A stretch of DNA of 64,000 nt from Kappaphycus alvarezii (GCA_002205965.3 NADL03000596.1:620001-684000), one strand, 5' to 3'. Numbered from the stretch's first letter, positions 21,601 to 34,968 are shown. The notes: a model not told the origin generated them from the sequence alone. Numbers and translations: made by a program.

Positions 21601-23508
21601 TGTTCTAATAAAGTACTTAAGATGTAAATTTTTACGAAGGGAGGCAGAAAACCGAAAAAGTGAAATTTTGAGATAGTTTGAGGATAATGCCGCTAAAAAT
21701 TTTGTAATATTATCAATACTGTAGCGATTTAAATCGTCTGCTAATATTTCTGCGAATAACTTCTTTTGCAGTTTTTTATTTCTATTGACTGACTTAGTTT
21801 GCAGTGAGGAGAAGAATAGTATCGCTGTATTCCCGCCACAGGTCTCTGTTCTGAGTAGGCGTTTTTGTCTAATGTTTTTGGATCAGAATTTTGAAAAACA
21901 CTACGAATTTAGATAAATATGCGGGAAGTACAGCGGGAAAATGGCCTACGAAGCGTCGAATATAGCTCTGACTTCTACTAAAGTAATATTCGAGTATCTA
22001 TCTACCGTTGAAGAGGTTCAGAACATCAGGAATAGCAATAGGCTGGTGTAGAGAGTAAGGTACAAATTTTTGCATGATTGGTGCTATATTTTAGCAGCGT
22101 ATTGGATGTAAGGATTACGCAAAGAAGATATCTTCAACATCAGAAGATATAAATAGAACTTAGATTCCCAAAGGAAGAACTCCACTTTTTCTAGCTTCAG
22201 CTGAGAGAAAATCGGATCTTGTTCCTTCGAGATCGGAACGGATGAATGGACGCCCCAAAGATGGTACGGAAGTAATTCGAGTCTACATTCTGGCGGTTAC
22301 ACACGGATGCCCGGAACCGATATAGGATGATCTCATATGGTAACCTCAAGCCGTACTTAATTTCTAAATCCAAAAAGGATATCTCGTCGTAACCATTTCC
22401 CGTCCAGAGCGAGGCAGTAAGTTTTCAGGGCGTAAATGATTTTTTATCATTAGAATTCCTCCGGAACCCGTCGTCAAACGAGACAAACGTATACTAAGAT
22501 TGCTCATTTTGGTTTTTGAACGCTCGAGGTTTAAGAACTGAGATATTTTAAAGTTCTGTATTCTGCATGAAACTTTACTCCTTTACTATCCTGACAGAAA
22601 AAGTTAGGCTGATCAGCGAAGAAACACATTACTTTCTGGTTAGAATCATACCGTTTATGAGCATTTACGCATTAAATGTCGCACAAAATGTAGACCGACG
22701 GGCCTTGAAATGGCCGAAAGTGGCCCATGCAGGAATTTGTGATATTTTTCCGCAAAAAGTGCCTGATAAATTTACCTAATCCAATTTTAGCGAAATTCCA
22801 TGAGCATCCCCGTGCATGCAGATACACATCTATATCTTTCAAAGACCAAAATAGCAGTCTTTGACATCGAATCCTCTATTTTAATATCCTGTTGTATGTT
22901 TTACTCATTCAATATCTACGGTAGATGCAAAATGAACGCCACTGTACTGAATTGTACGCTACTGCACTTTGTATGTGCTTCTTGGCTCGCTATCTTCTAT
23001 GTGCATTTCTTGCTTATAGTTCAGACAAGAAATTTACTTCATTTTGATGCGACTAACCGGATAATAGTGTAATTTTATAAGAACAGAGGAATGCTGAGGC
23101 TCGTATTGATGAGGAAAAGAGCAACACTGAATTTTGGTGCTTCATCAGGCGCTCCGAAATTGTATTCAAGAACTACATGGAACTTCAGGAGTCTGGAAAC
23201 GTAACCTACTGGGAGGAGATACCTCCTAAATGCACCGAAAGAGATGTTTGTCGAGCCTTTCGTAATGCTCTCATTGGACAAACATCATACTAAAGATTAA
23301 GGAGAATTTGGCGTCTACATAGAAATTGGGACTTCAAGTATGTTGCTAGTGACAACATCCTTATCTACAAAAAGATATACTCAGTCCTGCTGACCCATCT
23401 TTACATCACTTGTTTACCGGGTTAGCATCCTTGCTGATTGGATTAACTACTGACATCGGTTCTTTTGATACGTTTGCTCGCAAGGTTATAGTGCCTATCC
23501 GTGATAGC
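18631..23508. other. AT-rich desert, central part
   Basis: No gene is supported. Frames of about 100 codons on the minus strand at 20,113-20,430 and 20,427-20,714 were inspected and show no domain; they may be remains of old elements. A GC-richer patch at 22,200-22,330 contains no recognisable product. Confidence 0.45.
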
Positions 23509-23933
23509 GTTGTCCTCATGTGAGGCACAATTTGTCTTCATATGAGGAAAAAATCTTCATCATACAAAAATGCACAGTACCAGAAAACATTTTGGCGGCC
23601 GTAAATATTTACTAAAATACACTCTAAAACACAGAATTTCAGTAAGGAGATTCTCAGTGGTTTTAACCATACACCTCATCGGCTAAAGCATCCACCTGCA
23701 GGTACTCAGGGGATGAAATGTGGCAAATTGACACTAAAATACAAGGTTATCAAGTAGAATAAAGTAGTTCGTACCCTTCCCGGCGCTAAAATTACTGAAA
23801 GTTTGTTTTGATCGAGTTTAAGTTCTTGTGAAAGTATAGGTTACCAAAAAACAACCGAAAAGAATATATTTACTTAAAATTAGCTCTACACTTTGTCCTC
23901 ATATTAGGACAAATAACGTTATATGAGGACAAC
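23509..23933. mobile_element. MITE-like element with compound inverted ends
   Basis: A 425-bp non-coding unit. The left end (23,509-23,552) begins GTTGTCCTCAT and continues to TTTGTCTTCATATGAGGA. The right end (23,892-23,933), read in reverse complement, begins GTTGTCCTCAT and continues to TTTGTCCTAATATGAGGA, so both ends carry the same two blocks in the same order with a variable spacer of about ten bases. The inner block is itself nearly palindromic (TTTGTCCT...AGGACAAA). No frame inside codes for anything. Size, absence of coding capacity and paired ends fit a miniature inverted-repeat element; the parent superfamily is not evident, and the flanking bases (AGC and AGT) give no firm target duplication. 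Confidence 0.7.
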
Positions 23934-24170
23934 AGTTCGATAGACCTATCGTTCCGCTGGTCACGATCTGGCCTTACCACCTGGAGAATAATTATACGGT
24001 CAATACGTCCAAGGAATCAACCCCGCTCTACCAACCCAAATTCTCCTCACTATCGACGAGCTGTGCCACTGAAGCGCAGGGTGCTTTAAGGGAAAGATGG
24101 ACACCAGAAAATGTTTAAGTGTTCGTCTTTGTGTCCTGGTTTTCTCACTGTTATACGGATTTCAGTGACT
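23934..24170 (+). repeat. LTR-like dispersed repeat, copy B
   Basis: About 24,000-24,170 is a diverged copy of the segment at 11,955-12,110, with a matching GGAATCAACCCCGCTCTACC block followed by similar CTCCTC and GTGCCACTGAAG blocks. It lies immediately beside the MITE-like element. It is likely a remnant of the same LTR-type repeat family; its ends are not defined. Confidence 0.4.
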
Positions 24171-25329
24171 CGTAGCTGACACCCGCGCACAGTACATTTC
24201 ACAACATAAGCTTAAAAAATAATCGTTTATCTCAAGAAACATGAAGGAGTCCCGAAATAAATCCTATTGAGTACTTTGTTCGAATTATTCGCCAAGGATG
24301 TTTACAAAGCCCGGAGGAAGTTTATAACAAAACAGCCTTTTGGGTACATAGTTAAATGCTGGGGCAAATTAGCATCTCATTCTCTATTAAATAATTGAAT
24401 ACTGGGGGATTTAGAAATCTCTCTTGTTATTTTTCTGGTATAATTGCTTCACAATCGTATGACTGTTTGTTTGGAGAAGATAAGAGGGTATAAAGACTAC
24501 TTAGATCTTTTTTGTTCGCTCTCTGGTCGACAATTGTCCCATCAGTATATACTTTCCTCTGCTTCACTGGTAGCATCTTTAAGGAATTTTAATGCTAAAA
24601 AATTTACGCCATTGGCATTGATGGGGTTTTCAGGGTGGGAAGTGATTAAGATTGGACAGGTTTTAGTTTATCATAGATATTATATGCGGCTTGAGGTTTG
24701 AATGTTTGGTCTTCCTTTACTTTTTTTGAGAACACTAAAACAGGAAACACTACGATTTCCACTACCTCAAGCTGTCCACTATCTCGTGAATCCCAGAAAT
24801 AATGTGCATATTTACCCGAATATGACCCTAAATCCCGGTTAAGCGTCTCATTGAAAGGATCGATTCACATTACATGTATTTCACTAGAAAGCTTGTATTG
24901 ATTTGCACTATATTCAGGAACAGCTCAGATATTTCTCAGGTCCTACCTAATCACAAAAGATTGGTGGATACGGTGATCCAGCGCGTCCAAATTCTTGTCT
25001 CAATTTATCCTGTGATTTGCAATGAATACTAATCTTAATGAATGATACTCGTGAACACAACGAGGAGTTGGAAGAAGCTGAACAAATAAATCATTCCGTT
25101 ACAGTTGACACTGAAACATTTGAGCTCGTTCAAAATAAAAAATATATGAATACCAGAAACATTTAAATAATGGGTATCACATCTGACCCTTAAATGAAAA
25201 AATGGATGTGACGAGGAAGTTTGCGAGGCTCATCTCTTCGAAGAGGGCCGCAGAGATGCTTAAAATTATCTTTACGTTCAGATCAGCTCTATATTGATTA
25301 GAAATTCAGTGCAAGTCTTATTTCCATTG
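24171..25329. other. AT-rich, nothing supported
   Basis: No gene is supported. An 85-codon plus-strand frame at 24,444-24,701 shows no domain. Confidence 0.4.
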
Positions 25330-25790
25330 CCGCAGCTTTCATCATGCATATGTGGCGTGGGACTTTTCTCACGAGTATCCGAAATATTCAATTAAGGCTA
25401 CTCAAGCTACTCTGAAAGGAATGCTTCGAAGCACCGTGATGGAATGTATCCAAGGCATTCAGGACTTTGACTATAGCATCATAAAATAGAACATAGAGTA
25501 GATTCTAGTTATATTACTTTTAGATCATTCGATAATTTGATGCACTGTTGTAAGGGCTTCCGAAAGCATACCATATAATTCGTACTTTCTCACGAGAAGA
25601 AGAGGGTTTTTCGCCCGAATATATGATTTGAAAACTGGAAGCCTGTTAAGAATAGTTGAAGCAGAGGGTCAACCAAAGTTCACACAATAGTGCAAGTAGC
25701 AGCAAGGTTCAGGATTTTACTACTAGTGCGATCGGAAGGACGACCACAGAAAGTACGATAGGTCGTAGTAACTTTCGTAAGAAGTAAGCG
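25330..25790 (+). mobile_element. Old Copia-type Gag fossil
   Basis: A weathered plus-strand stretch with the order of a Copia-type Gag: a helix-rich block reading AWDFSHEYPKYSIKATQATL, a following LRSTVMECIQGIQDFD block, and further along a Cys/His cluster like the zinc knuckle that closes Gag. This is consistent with the Copia Gag domain (UBN2 type). It is broken repeatedly and ancient. Further Copia parts may follow to the right, but none could be read with confidence. Confidence 0.45.
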
Positions 25791-28700
25791 CATTACAAGG
25801 CCGAGTTTTTCTTCAATCCTGAATCGAAGAACTACAAACAGCACTTAGCCAATGGCGGATCTGGAAGCGGATGGAGCCCAGGTCTGTCGGGTTCAAATAA
25901 AGTCCACATTACACGTCTGTCATCTTCCTCAGGAGGTACAGATGGAGAATGTGTAGTGGGAAGTAGAAAATCGAAAGTGGGGCTACTCAACACATGTACA
26001 ATGACGCGCGTATATCCACATAAGTGACGTGTTTATCCTCATGGAGCATCTCAATAGGCTCTTCCTCGACTTCTCTAAAATACGAATAGGTAAAAAAAGG
26101 ATTGTTGATAGTGCAGACGGACGGTACGGAACACATCTTCGTATTTCGAATGCGGAGGTCAGGTCTTTGTATGAGGTTTCTCTCTGGATATAGCAGTTGA
26201 CATATCATGAATAGAAGAAATTAAATCAATGAAGGAGCATGTGGTAGTTAGGAGATTCCAGAAAAATATAAACTATAACTCAAAAAATTGTCAATGTAAT
26301 GAGCAATATCAACAACGAGCGTCCAACTGCAAATATGAATCTCGTGAGTATGCGTATCGTACATGTCAATTACTCAATTATTAGGATAGTGATAAAATAT
26401 AAGACAGGAAGTGGGTTAGAAGATGGAATAAGCCATCAAATAGGCCACGAAGTTTGCAACAAGGATTTATTGAAATATCTCAGGTTAACTCAGTACTGTG
26501 CATTTAAATACACTTAACCAGGGATGTGGAAGGATTCAAAGACGTTAATTATGATGGTGGAGAGCTGACCAAAACTTTACGTAGCAGATACATTTTCAAC
26601 GTCAGATGAGCGCAGATTTCATGGAAATCGAAACTATGATCTATGGTGGCATAGCCGTAAGTATGAACGCTAGCGAAAAAAAGTATGACAATACAAGGTT
26701 TCAGACATTAGCTACGTGTGTAGAGGTGATTAAAATGATGAAGTATTGAAAAAGCGGAAATATTGCAGCACGTTGGAAAAGCTGATGGACGAAGTAATAT
26801 TTTACCAAAAGTTACTGTAGCGGGTCGTGCTCCAGAACGGTTCATAATTTTAGCCGAATAATTCGACAAATAAGTTAGTTGAGAGATACGAAAGTCTGAC
26901 TAAATCATACTAGTCACGAAAGTTGGCGTTATGTCAAGTCAGAATGTCATGAATTGGACAAAGAGAACGAAAATTTAACTTGAGCCTGTTGTTTATGGTG
27001 ATGTTTTTATTCAAGAGGTCTAATTAATGTTAAATCCAAACATTTGAGCTTTAAGGAATGGTCTCTAGCGTTAAGGAATGGTCTCTAGTGCGGAAAGTAG
27101 GATACACAAAATTGTTGACAAAAGACACAGAAAGACAGACTGGGGGAAAAGAGAGAGATGCATAGTTCCTGATCACCATTGATAAATCCGCTCTGGTTTG
27201 GATATTAGAACTAAGCTTCATTGAACTACTAAGCACAAGACAAAGGGAAAGATACACAATAAGCATTTACTAGAGACTACAAAAAGGTTCATTCAAGAAC
27301 CTCCGCCGATCGAATGAAATATATATAAGTCTGGACTCACCAATATCTTGAAGTTAAGGTGCCGCAGAATAGATAGACCTTTTAAGTTTCCTTAATGGTT
27401 TTTCCTATATATTGAACATAACTTTAAAAGTTGTTAGGCCGAAAATAAAATGTATATAAAGAGGATACTCGTTTTGTATTCGTAATATTTTTAAATTTTG
27501 TTATTAAACCCTAATATATTGACCCGAATAATTCGTGCGAGATTAAGGCTTAACTAACCTAAAAGATTTCATTTCCATACACGAATTATTTGAAGCAAAT
27601 AAAAAATCCCAAAATTGTCAGGCCCTGGGAACTCTCGACTAATTCAACTCAAAAATTACTTCAGCACCCGAAAATTCTTAAAAGTTTACTTATTTTTTCA
27701 CTACATGTGTTCTTACATTAATATTCATTTGTAAAAAACATTGAAGAACATGCGTTGAGTTTTTGCAGGGCGCGCAGAGTCAAATAAGAAGAAATCAATT
27801 ACAGAATTAGTACATGATTTTTAACAGAAAGTTTCCAAGCCATCTGCAAATTACAATCCATATTAAATCACCTCATAACTCTTTTTCCACTTTTCATCGC
27901 GTCTGTTAATGAAAATCTACATTGTCTGATTGTTATGGTAGTTTGAAGCAGGGTTTGATACATAGTGGACAATCTTAATAACTTTTTGCTAAAAATGGTT
28001 GGGATATTATGGTATCAATAGAGTATGATTGTATCTATTTTTTGTAATTTCTCGAAATTATTGTTCGAAATATCCTAGTTAAATATTTTCTCTCCTGAAT
28101 TACTCGAGCGGTATTCTGCAAAGTAATTTTATCTAGTTAGGAGAAAAAGAACAGAAAGTACCGCATCTCTATCACACGAATTGATTAAATTCATGTCTAA
28201 AAAATGACACACTTGTGAATATTTGGACCGAAATATAGATAATTGAAAGATATTGTCCCGTACTTAAATTTGGTGAAAGAATATAAAGAAGTCAATACGT
28301 TATTCTAGAAGGACCCCTTTCAACATATTATTAATATGCAAACACATTTTGAATAGGCTCTATTCACACATACTCATACTACATATTATACCTGTAATCC
28401 CTTGCTTCAATGGCGAGCTATTAATTAAACTCTACTTTTAGATAACTTGAAAATGAACCGAGTTATTAAACTCGTTCCTGAATAAAAGGACCTCAATAGA
28501 AACTTGCAAATCTTGAAGGAAGTACTGTTTCATGGTAAAAACTTTTCATAAAAAAGAAGAGGTGGTATCCTTGCGAGATCAAGAAACTTCATGATATACA
28601 AGTCTATACTGATATGGATGAAGAAAATAAAGTTGTTCTCCATAAAATTCGTTCATGGTATACTATACATTAAGCAACTCGAGATAAATTGAAACCATTG

Positions 28701-31700
28701 CTGCGAAAAGTACATAATGAAGATTTGCGTGTATTCACCCCAATTTTGTTAACATTTATATAGTGGGAGAGAACGGTATCGCAGCTTTCCATGTTCCAAA
28801 ACAAAGAGACAGCTCAATCAATCCAGATCTTAAGGTGATAACCGAAGATAAAAAACGAATGAATCGAATATAATAGCCATGCTTTTTTTATTCACCCTAA
28901 AACAAGAAAAATGCAAAAAGATATAAAATTATATATTTAGTGCGAAATTATGTACACGGAAACAAATTCTCTTTGAAAATGACATTATGTCCAAAGATCA
29001 GGAATATTTGGATTCCTAGTTGTGCGATTTCTACCGAATTATTTGAGTAAGGAAGTTAAAGAAGCTATTAAGTAGACATATCTCCGATATTTATTTCAAT
29101 TAATGACTTTCGGTAATATATATGTCGTAGGTGAAGCTTTTAATAAATATTTCTGGTTCAGATTAACATCATATATCATACCTTGGTAACCTAGATAAGT
29201 TTTTCGCTAAATTTATTCTGAAACTATAAAGTACAAGATAAATGAAATAGTCTGAATGAATTCAAAGATATTGAGTAATATATGGGAATAATGCCATTAA
29301 CAATGATATGAAAATATTTCTTTAAATTGAGAAGCAGCCAAATTATTGACATCTTCCTTGCATTTGTAATAATATTTTAAATACCTGAACAATTTTAGCT
29401 GATCGGTACCGCTACTTCAACGAGCTACGAATTTTATCCATGGATAACTTATTTTATGACTCTAAGTGTTTCAGGCAAATACATTATTTTCCAATTCATG
29501 CTTCAGGCAAAACATGCTACTCTGTAAGTATGGAATTTAATGCCAGAATAATAATATAATGTTTCAGTTTCGGCAGCAACGGAGCTTATAAATAACGTAA
29601 AAGATAAGCAAAGTATTCATAATTTTACAATGAAATACAAAACGAGTGCAATATACACTAGGAAATTGAAACTACATTCCAGCATTTCTTTGCTCGAAAC
29701 GATTGATGCAATTCTGAACCTAGTTATAATAATTTCTGACGCAAAATGCCGGGCGCAAGTTTTTTAGCGTATTGTAGCTAAAATCTTCCAAAACAAAAGA
29801 AAGTATTACTATGTACATAACTCTAAATTTTTACATAATCATCATATACTGATTACATAATCTAGCATAACATGAAGCTTTCTTAATTTCATATCTGTAC
29901 TATGAATACTAAATGACTATAGAAAATATTAAATAATATCACCAAGTATTCTTACACTGTGAAAAATTATTTTCAGTGAAAACGTTTATCTGCACTTGAT
30001 GCTCAGAGGAAACAACAATTGGAGTTCCATATCTAAAGTACTTTTGGATAAAACGAATTTTAATGATAAGTATTTTGACGCGTCCATTAAATTACAAATT
30101 ATGAGGAAATGCAATATTACTGCTCTGCAATGAGTCATCAGTGACTCCAAATATAGCGAATAATAAATAATTTCAAGAAAAACGGAACGAAACTGCAAAT
30201 ACAGCGTAATCTGTAAAGTTACTTAGGATTGACGTTTGAAGCGTTTGTAGCTTTCATGAGAAATTTAACGATCTCAGTAATTTTTGAACGTATGTAGTCA
30301 AAATCTCCTCGTAATTTTACCTGTGTGTAAAATTTTCGAAGATATTTAACCATGAAAACTTTCATTGTTATCTGATTGCTTCTGTAATTCGTATGTAATA
30401 GATGCGGTTAAGGTACAGTGAAGCGTCCATTGTCTAGAAAAATATTTTCACCGTGTGGTTTGAAAAAATAAGCAACCGACAAATTCATATCAAGCTATTT
30501 GGGTACTATATCTTCAGAACACTGATTACTTTATAGATCTCCGCTGAAGCATCCAGGATTATTTTTTTATTATCTTTACTCCGGCAACAAAATTAAATAT
30601 TTTCTACGTTCTACCTGTTTTCTGCACCTATCATCGGAGGAAATTCGTTGATTTGTTGGAAGAAACTTACATTGCAACTGATTTTCAAATTAACTTCTGC
30701 CTTGAAGTGCCAATAAAAGCCAAGACCACATTATTCTTGCTCTGGGCGATTCTTCTCTTGAAATATGTGAAATGAATTTTGAAAACCCTCCGTGAAGAGC
30801 CAAAGATCATATGAAGTACATCAAATGAAAAAGTATTGATCAATCTCTGCACAAAAGCTACATAACATACGGCTCCTTTCTGTAAATGAGTATAAAACGA
30901 GGGAGTAAATAAATATTATTCAATACTTCAAATAAGAACTAAAAGAAGACAAGCACATCGATGAAAATGACCATTTTTAAAGCTCACTACTCTTTTCGAA
31001 TATTTTGATCTTACTTGATGAATATACCGAATATGAAAGGTTCTTTTCAAACATTGTTTAACCAATTTTTCCTCAGATTTCTTTAAATAAGAAAGATAAA
31101 GCATTTCGTTCCATTCAAAAACTCCAAAAAAGCATGGGAGGTTATATATACCTTTCTATAATTCTCGAGAAAATAAGGGTATTTTTCTAAAATTCCCAAC
31201 TGGTGTCTCTTTGGTTTTTGAGAGATTTGAAAATTCTCATCATCTATCGCGCTTGGACGGTCAGCGGGAGCCCTCCAAAAAAATGAAGCTTAATATTTTT
31301 ACTCCTTTTTAACCCTAATCACACATCATTGTTAGCTTTTTCCTTTCTGATATGTAAATTACCCGTTAATTTTTACCTCTTGTGTATTTGCCTACAATTG
31401 TAAGCAGGCGATACGTTCTCGAACCTTCACTATATTAATATTTTTTGCGGACACACTCAAGAATTCTTCAAACTTTATCATCGAAAGAAATTCTTTTTCG
31501 ACTGGAAACCCCCAAACTTTAATTTTTTGCTGCAGCATTTCGCTTGGAGAAGGCTTTTATCAATGAGTCGATTTTTTGCTGGGTGATTTAAGTGCTCGCA
31601 AGTTATGTTTTTGTCCAGGAGTTCAGGAATAAGTTCTCCATTCTTGCTGTAGCCTCTTTCTTTACTGGTTTCAGCAAGGTATCAAGTAGAAAGAAGAAAT

Positions 31701-32160
31701 TTTGGGGTTATTTTAATGCATGGAAGATATGGTCGGTCAAGTATATAGGGGAAAGTTGTGGGTGTTTTTACTGTTGGAAGATACATTCGATCTGTATAAA
31801 GTGTTCGTTATGATTAGTCGCGGTAATGTACGGTTGCAAAAGGGCTGGTGATTTAGCAATCAAGCACGTGCATAAAGGACCTGTTTGCCCGTTGAGACTT
31901 TTTCCATTTCATTAGTCCCCTCTATCATAAATTGAACAAATGCTCAAATTATGTCGAAATCAAAATATCACTGCCGCGCAATTGTATATTATCAATCATT
32001 TTGCAAAATGAAGAATTTTAAATAAAAGTATAGAATTTCCATAAATAATACTCCATTGTATTTTTTCTGTACGCCAACTGTACAACTGTGCCATTGAAGA
32101 AACAAACAAAATCAAAAAAATGAAAAAGCGTCATTTCCGAAAGCGCATAAGATTTGAAAA
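25791..32160. other. AT-rich desert, right part
   Basis: Six kilobases with frames of chance length only. The one clear structure is the 20-bp tandem duplication at 27,051-27,090. Frames at 25,987-26,208, 27,051-27,266 and 29,986-30,198 (minus) and 31,592-31,813 (plus) were inspected without finding a domain. Confidence 0.5.
27051..27090. repeat. 20-bp tandem duplication
   Basis: TTAAGGAATGGTCTCTAGCG is followed directly by TTAAGGAATGGTCTCTAGTG, differing at one base (C versus T). It is one of five duplications of 16-20 bp noted in the window. Confidence 0.9.
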
Positions 32161-33171
32161 ATTAGCGCATCATTTCCAAATGGATAGTACAGTGCCTAGG
32201 ATGATCTTCAAATGGCTTTGAATGCCATCACATAATACCTCATTAAAGGGATTTTCACTGCACACAGCCACCCTGGTCACAATTATCGACCCTCGTAATC
32301 CTGCGCTCCAGCCCCGTCCTTCACTTACGTCAACCCACTCCTCGCTGTCCACTCCCACGAGCCTGCCCGCCTAGCAGCCATTAAGATCGAAACTACCACC
32401 TGGCATACTTTCCGGTATCCTTTGCGTCCCAGGTTTCGCCTCCCTTCGTTATTACTACAAGCTACCACCCGTTGAGGGCGGAGGATGGCCACACTGACAG
32501 TTCAGTTAGAAACCGGTTCTGCTCAATCGGAACCGAGGGGCACAATAAGCGACGTGCAATACAGGCGGCCTACCGCGAGAAAAGAAGGTGTCTGGGTGAG
32601 TTTAATTTCAGGGCGTCCAAATTTCAAAATGGACAGCCGTTTGACTCACACTAGTATGTGTGTAGTATTTACACGAGTAAAACGTAACAAGGAGATGGGC
32701 GACAGTAGCTATTACCATGGTTCTAACAGAACCATTTCGCTAACCAATCAAACCGGGTAATGTGTGGTCCTACAGTGGACCTGCGGCTGCGCACGGTCAC
32801 TGTCACAAGTGACCCCATATGGGTGGGTTCCATGAGACCGGAGAGAAGTGTATGAGCAGTTACAAGGACTCTCCTTGGACCCCGGTCCGGTTCGTTGCTC
32901 CTGTATTCCCACCTCAGTCCGGTTCAGAATATCAGATCCAGACCGCGGTTCAAACCGCGGTCTGGATCTGATGGGGTTAGTTACAGTTAAACAAATACTG
33001 TATAGTGTCCGCGACACATATTAAAGCTGGATCAAGAAAGTAAACTCTGCTATAATTTACTTTCCAGCGTTGCACTGTAAGACAGACGCCCCTTCATTTC
33101 GAAAAGGAGTCTTCCGAGATCCAACTGAAACTCCCTGTGCCACGATCTAGTCATTCAGCAGTCGAGAAAGT
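32161..33171. other. Spacer upstream of the hAT element
   Basis: The composition turns C-rich and host-like from about 32,250. A 91-codon frame at 32,485-32,760 shows no domain. The stretch probably includes the left end of the hAT element, but no CAGNG-type terminus matching a right end was found. It holds the long perfect palindrome at 32,931-32,972. Confidence 0.4.
32931..32972. repeat. Perfect 20-bp inverted repeat, 2-base loop
   Basis: ATCAGATCCAGACCGCGGTT at 32,931-32,950, then CA, then the exact reverse complement at 32,953-32,972. The near absence of a loop suggests creation by a fold-back event rather than selection for an RNA hairpin. Confidence 0.95.
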
Positions 33172-33579
33172 GTGGATCGAAGTATTCCAACACGAATGCG
33201 AAAGGCTACCACAGCTGATTATCATGATTACTTCACCACAGTAACTGTTGACGACGAATGCAGGAGAAAGTGTGTTCGATGTTCAGTGACGTACAGCATA
33301 AGCAGCAGCACTTCTACACTTCGTTCTCATGCACGAAGGCACGGCTTTCTTCTGGAGGAAAACACGCAAAAACGATTTATGGCTGACGGTTCCCTACAGG
33401 CAACAGTGCAAATGCCGCAAAAATAACTCGAAGAACGAGTGGTCCGGCAGATTTGCCGTTGGATTGTGAGCTCCAGTCTTCCATTTCATCTGTTGAGGAC
33501 GCAGAATTCCTAAAGCTGATCAATATTATTTGCCCTGAGGTAACAACCCCATCTTGTTCTACTGCTAGCAGGAGGATCA

Positions 33580-33617
33580 GAGCAATGCAGCAGGAAAAGA
33601 GCAATGCAGCAGGAAAA
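33580..33617. repeat. 19-bp tandem duplication inside hAT coding DNA
   Basis: GAGCAATGCAGCAGGAAAA occurs twice in direct succession. Nineteen bases is not a multiple of three, so the duplication shifts the reading frame of the hAT transposase at this point. The copies are identical, so it is recent relative to the rest of the decay. Confidence 0.95.
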
Positions 33618-34303
33618 GAGGATCGCAATGAAAAGTTTGCTGAGCAAAGTGCAAGGTAAAATCAGCCTAACTGCAGACGCCTGGTCTTCTAAGGTGTTCA
33701 AGGGCCAAGTGGCAATCACTGCCCATTGGATCGCGAAAGATTGGAAAATGGCTTCTATTGTTCTTGACTTTAAGAGATTTATGACACCACACACTGGTGA
33801 AGCAACTTGTGCTCTTCTACAGGAGGTGATTCAGTCATGGGACATAGGAGGAAGGGTGCGCGCATTGACTACAGATAACGCAAGTGATGTCTGTAGTGGT
33901 GTATATAAACTACTCACGCGACTCGTTTCGGAAGGGCAGGAGTTTCCCAACTTGGAGGAATTCCATCTTAGATGTATTTCCCATGTTGTAAACATTGCTG
34001 TCAAAGAATGTATGGGCATGATACGAGAAGAAATCGGGTAGATTCGTTCCCTTGTGAATTCAGTTCAGGTCTCAGGGAAACGTAGGTATTTGTTCGAGAG
34101 CATCCGAATTGAGCTTGTAGAGCGGGCTACTTTGCCAGCTTTGGACGTTGAAACCCGTTGATCGTCCACATTTGTTATGATTAAGTCCGCATTCGCGGCT
34201 CGTCGCGTTTTTAATGCAGTTTGTAGTAGAGCTCGTGATCGATATGAGTTTATTAGTACAGAGCCTGATTGGGAGAAAGCTAACTGCATTTGTAACTTTC
34301 TGG

Positions 34304-34335
34304 AGACTGCAGCTTCAATCACGAAGCTGCAGTCT
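34304..34335. repeat. 13-bp perfect inverted repeat in hAT coding DNA
   Basis: AGACTGCAGCTTC at 34,304-34,316 pairs exactly with GAAGCTGCAGTCT at 34,323-34,335 across six bases. It lies in the ETAASITKLQSG stretch of the transposase without changing the expected length, so here it looks like a quasi-palindrome that was made perfect rather than an insertion. Confidence 0.85.
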
Positions 34336-34968
34336 GGTTCGACTTACGTGAAATTAAGTATTTCTACCAAGGCTTTTGGTTTACTGAATAAAAAGGCTCT
34401 TACAGTAGCTAGTCAAGAACAGAGTGTCCTTTTGCCCATCACAAACGCAATGCTGCGTGAGCTCGGGGCATACGAGCGTTCGGTGTGTTCTGATTTGGCA
34501 AAGCTCGCTACTATTTGCGATCCAAGGTTACCGAACGATATCATTTCGGACTCTGATCTATTAAGACGATAAATACGTTTACCGAAACAGGAAGGGAGGG
34601 ATGATACTCCCAATCGTGCAGATGAAAGAAAACCATCTACATCTTCGTTGGATTTGTTCGATGAGAATAGTATGGAGCGCATGGAAGAGGACGAGATCGG
34701 TGAGTTTATTAGAAGTACGTCGTTCTCAAATCGGGGCATCGACCCATTACAATGGTGGAAAACGAATGAGATTAGGTACACCACCATTGCCGCATTTGCT
34801 AGAGATATACTAGCCATTCAGGCTTCTTCAGTGGAAAGCGAATGTACCTTTTCGCATGCTAACCAAGTTTTAGATATGTCTCGGTTGCGTATGAATGACG
34901 ATTCTATTCAGGCTTCTATTCTACTTAAATCATGGCGCAATGTCCTTCAAAAAATAAAGGTTAATTAT

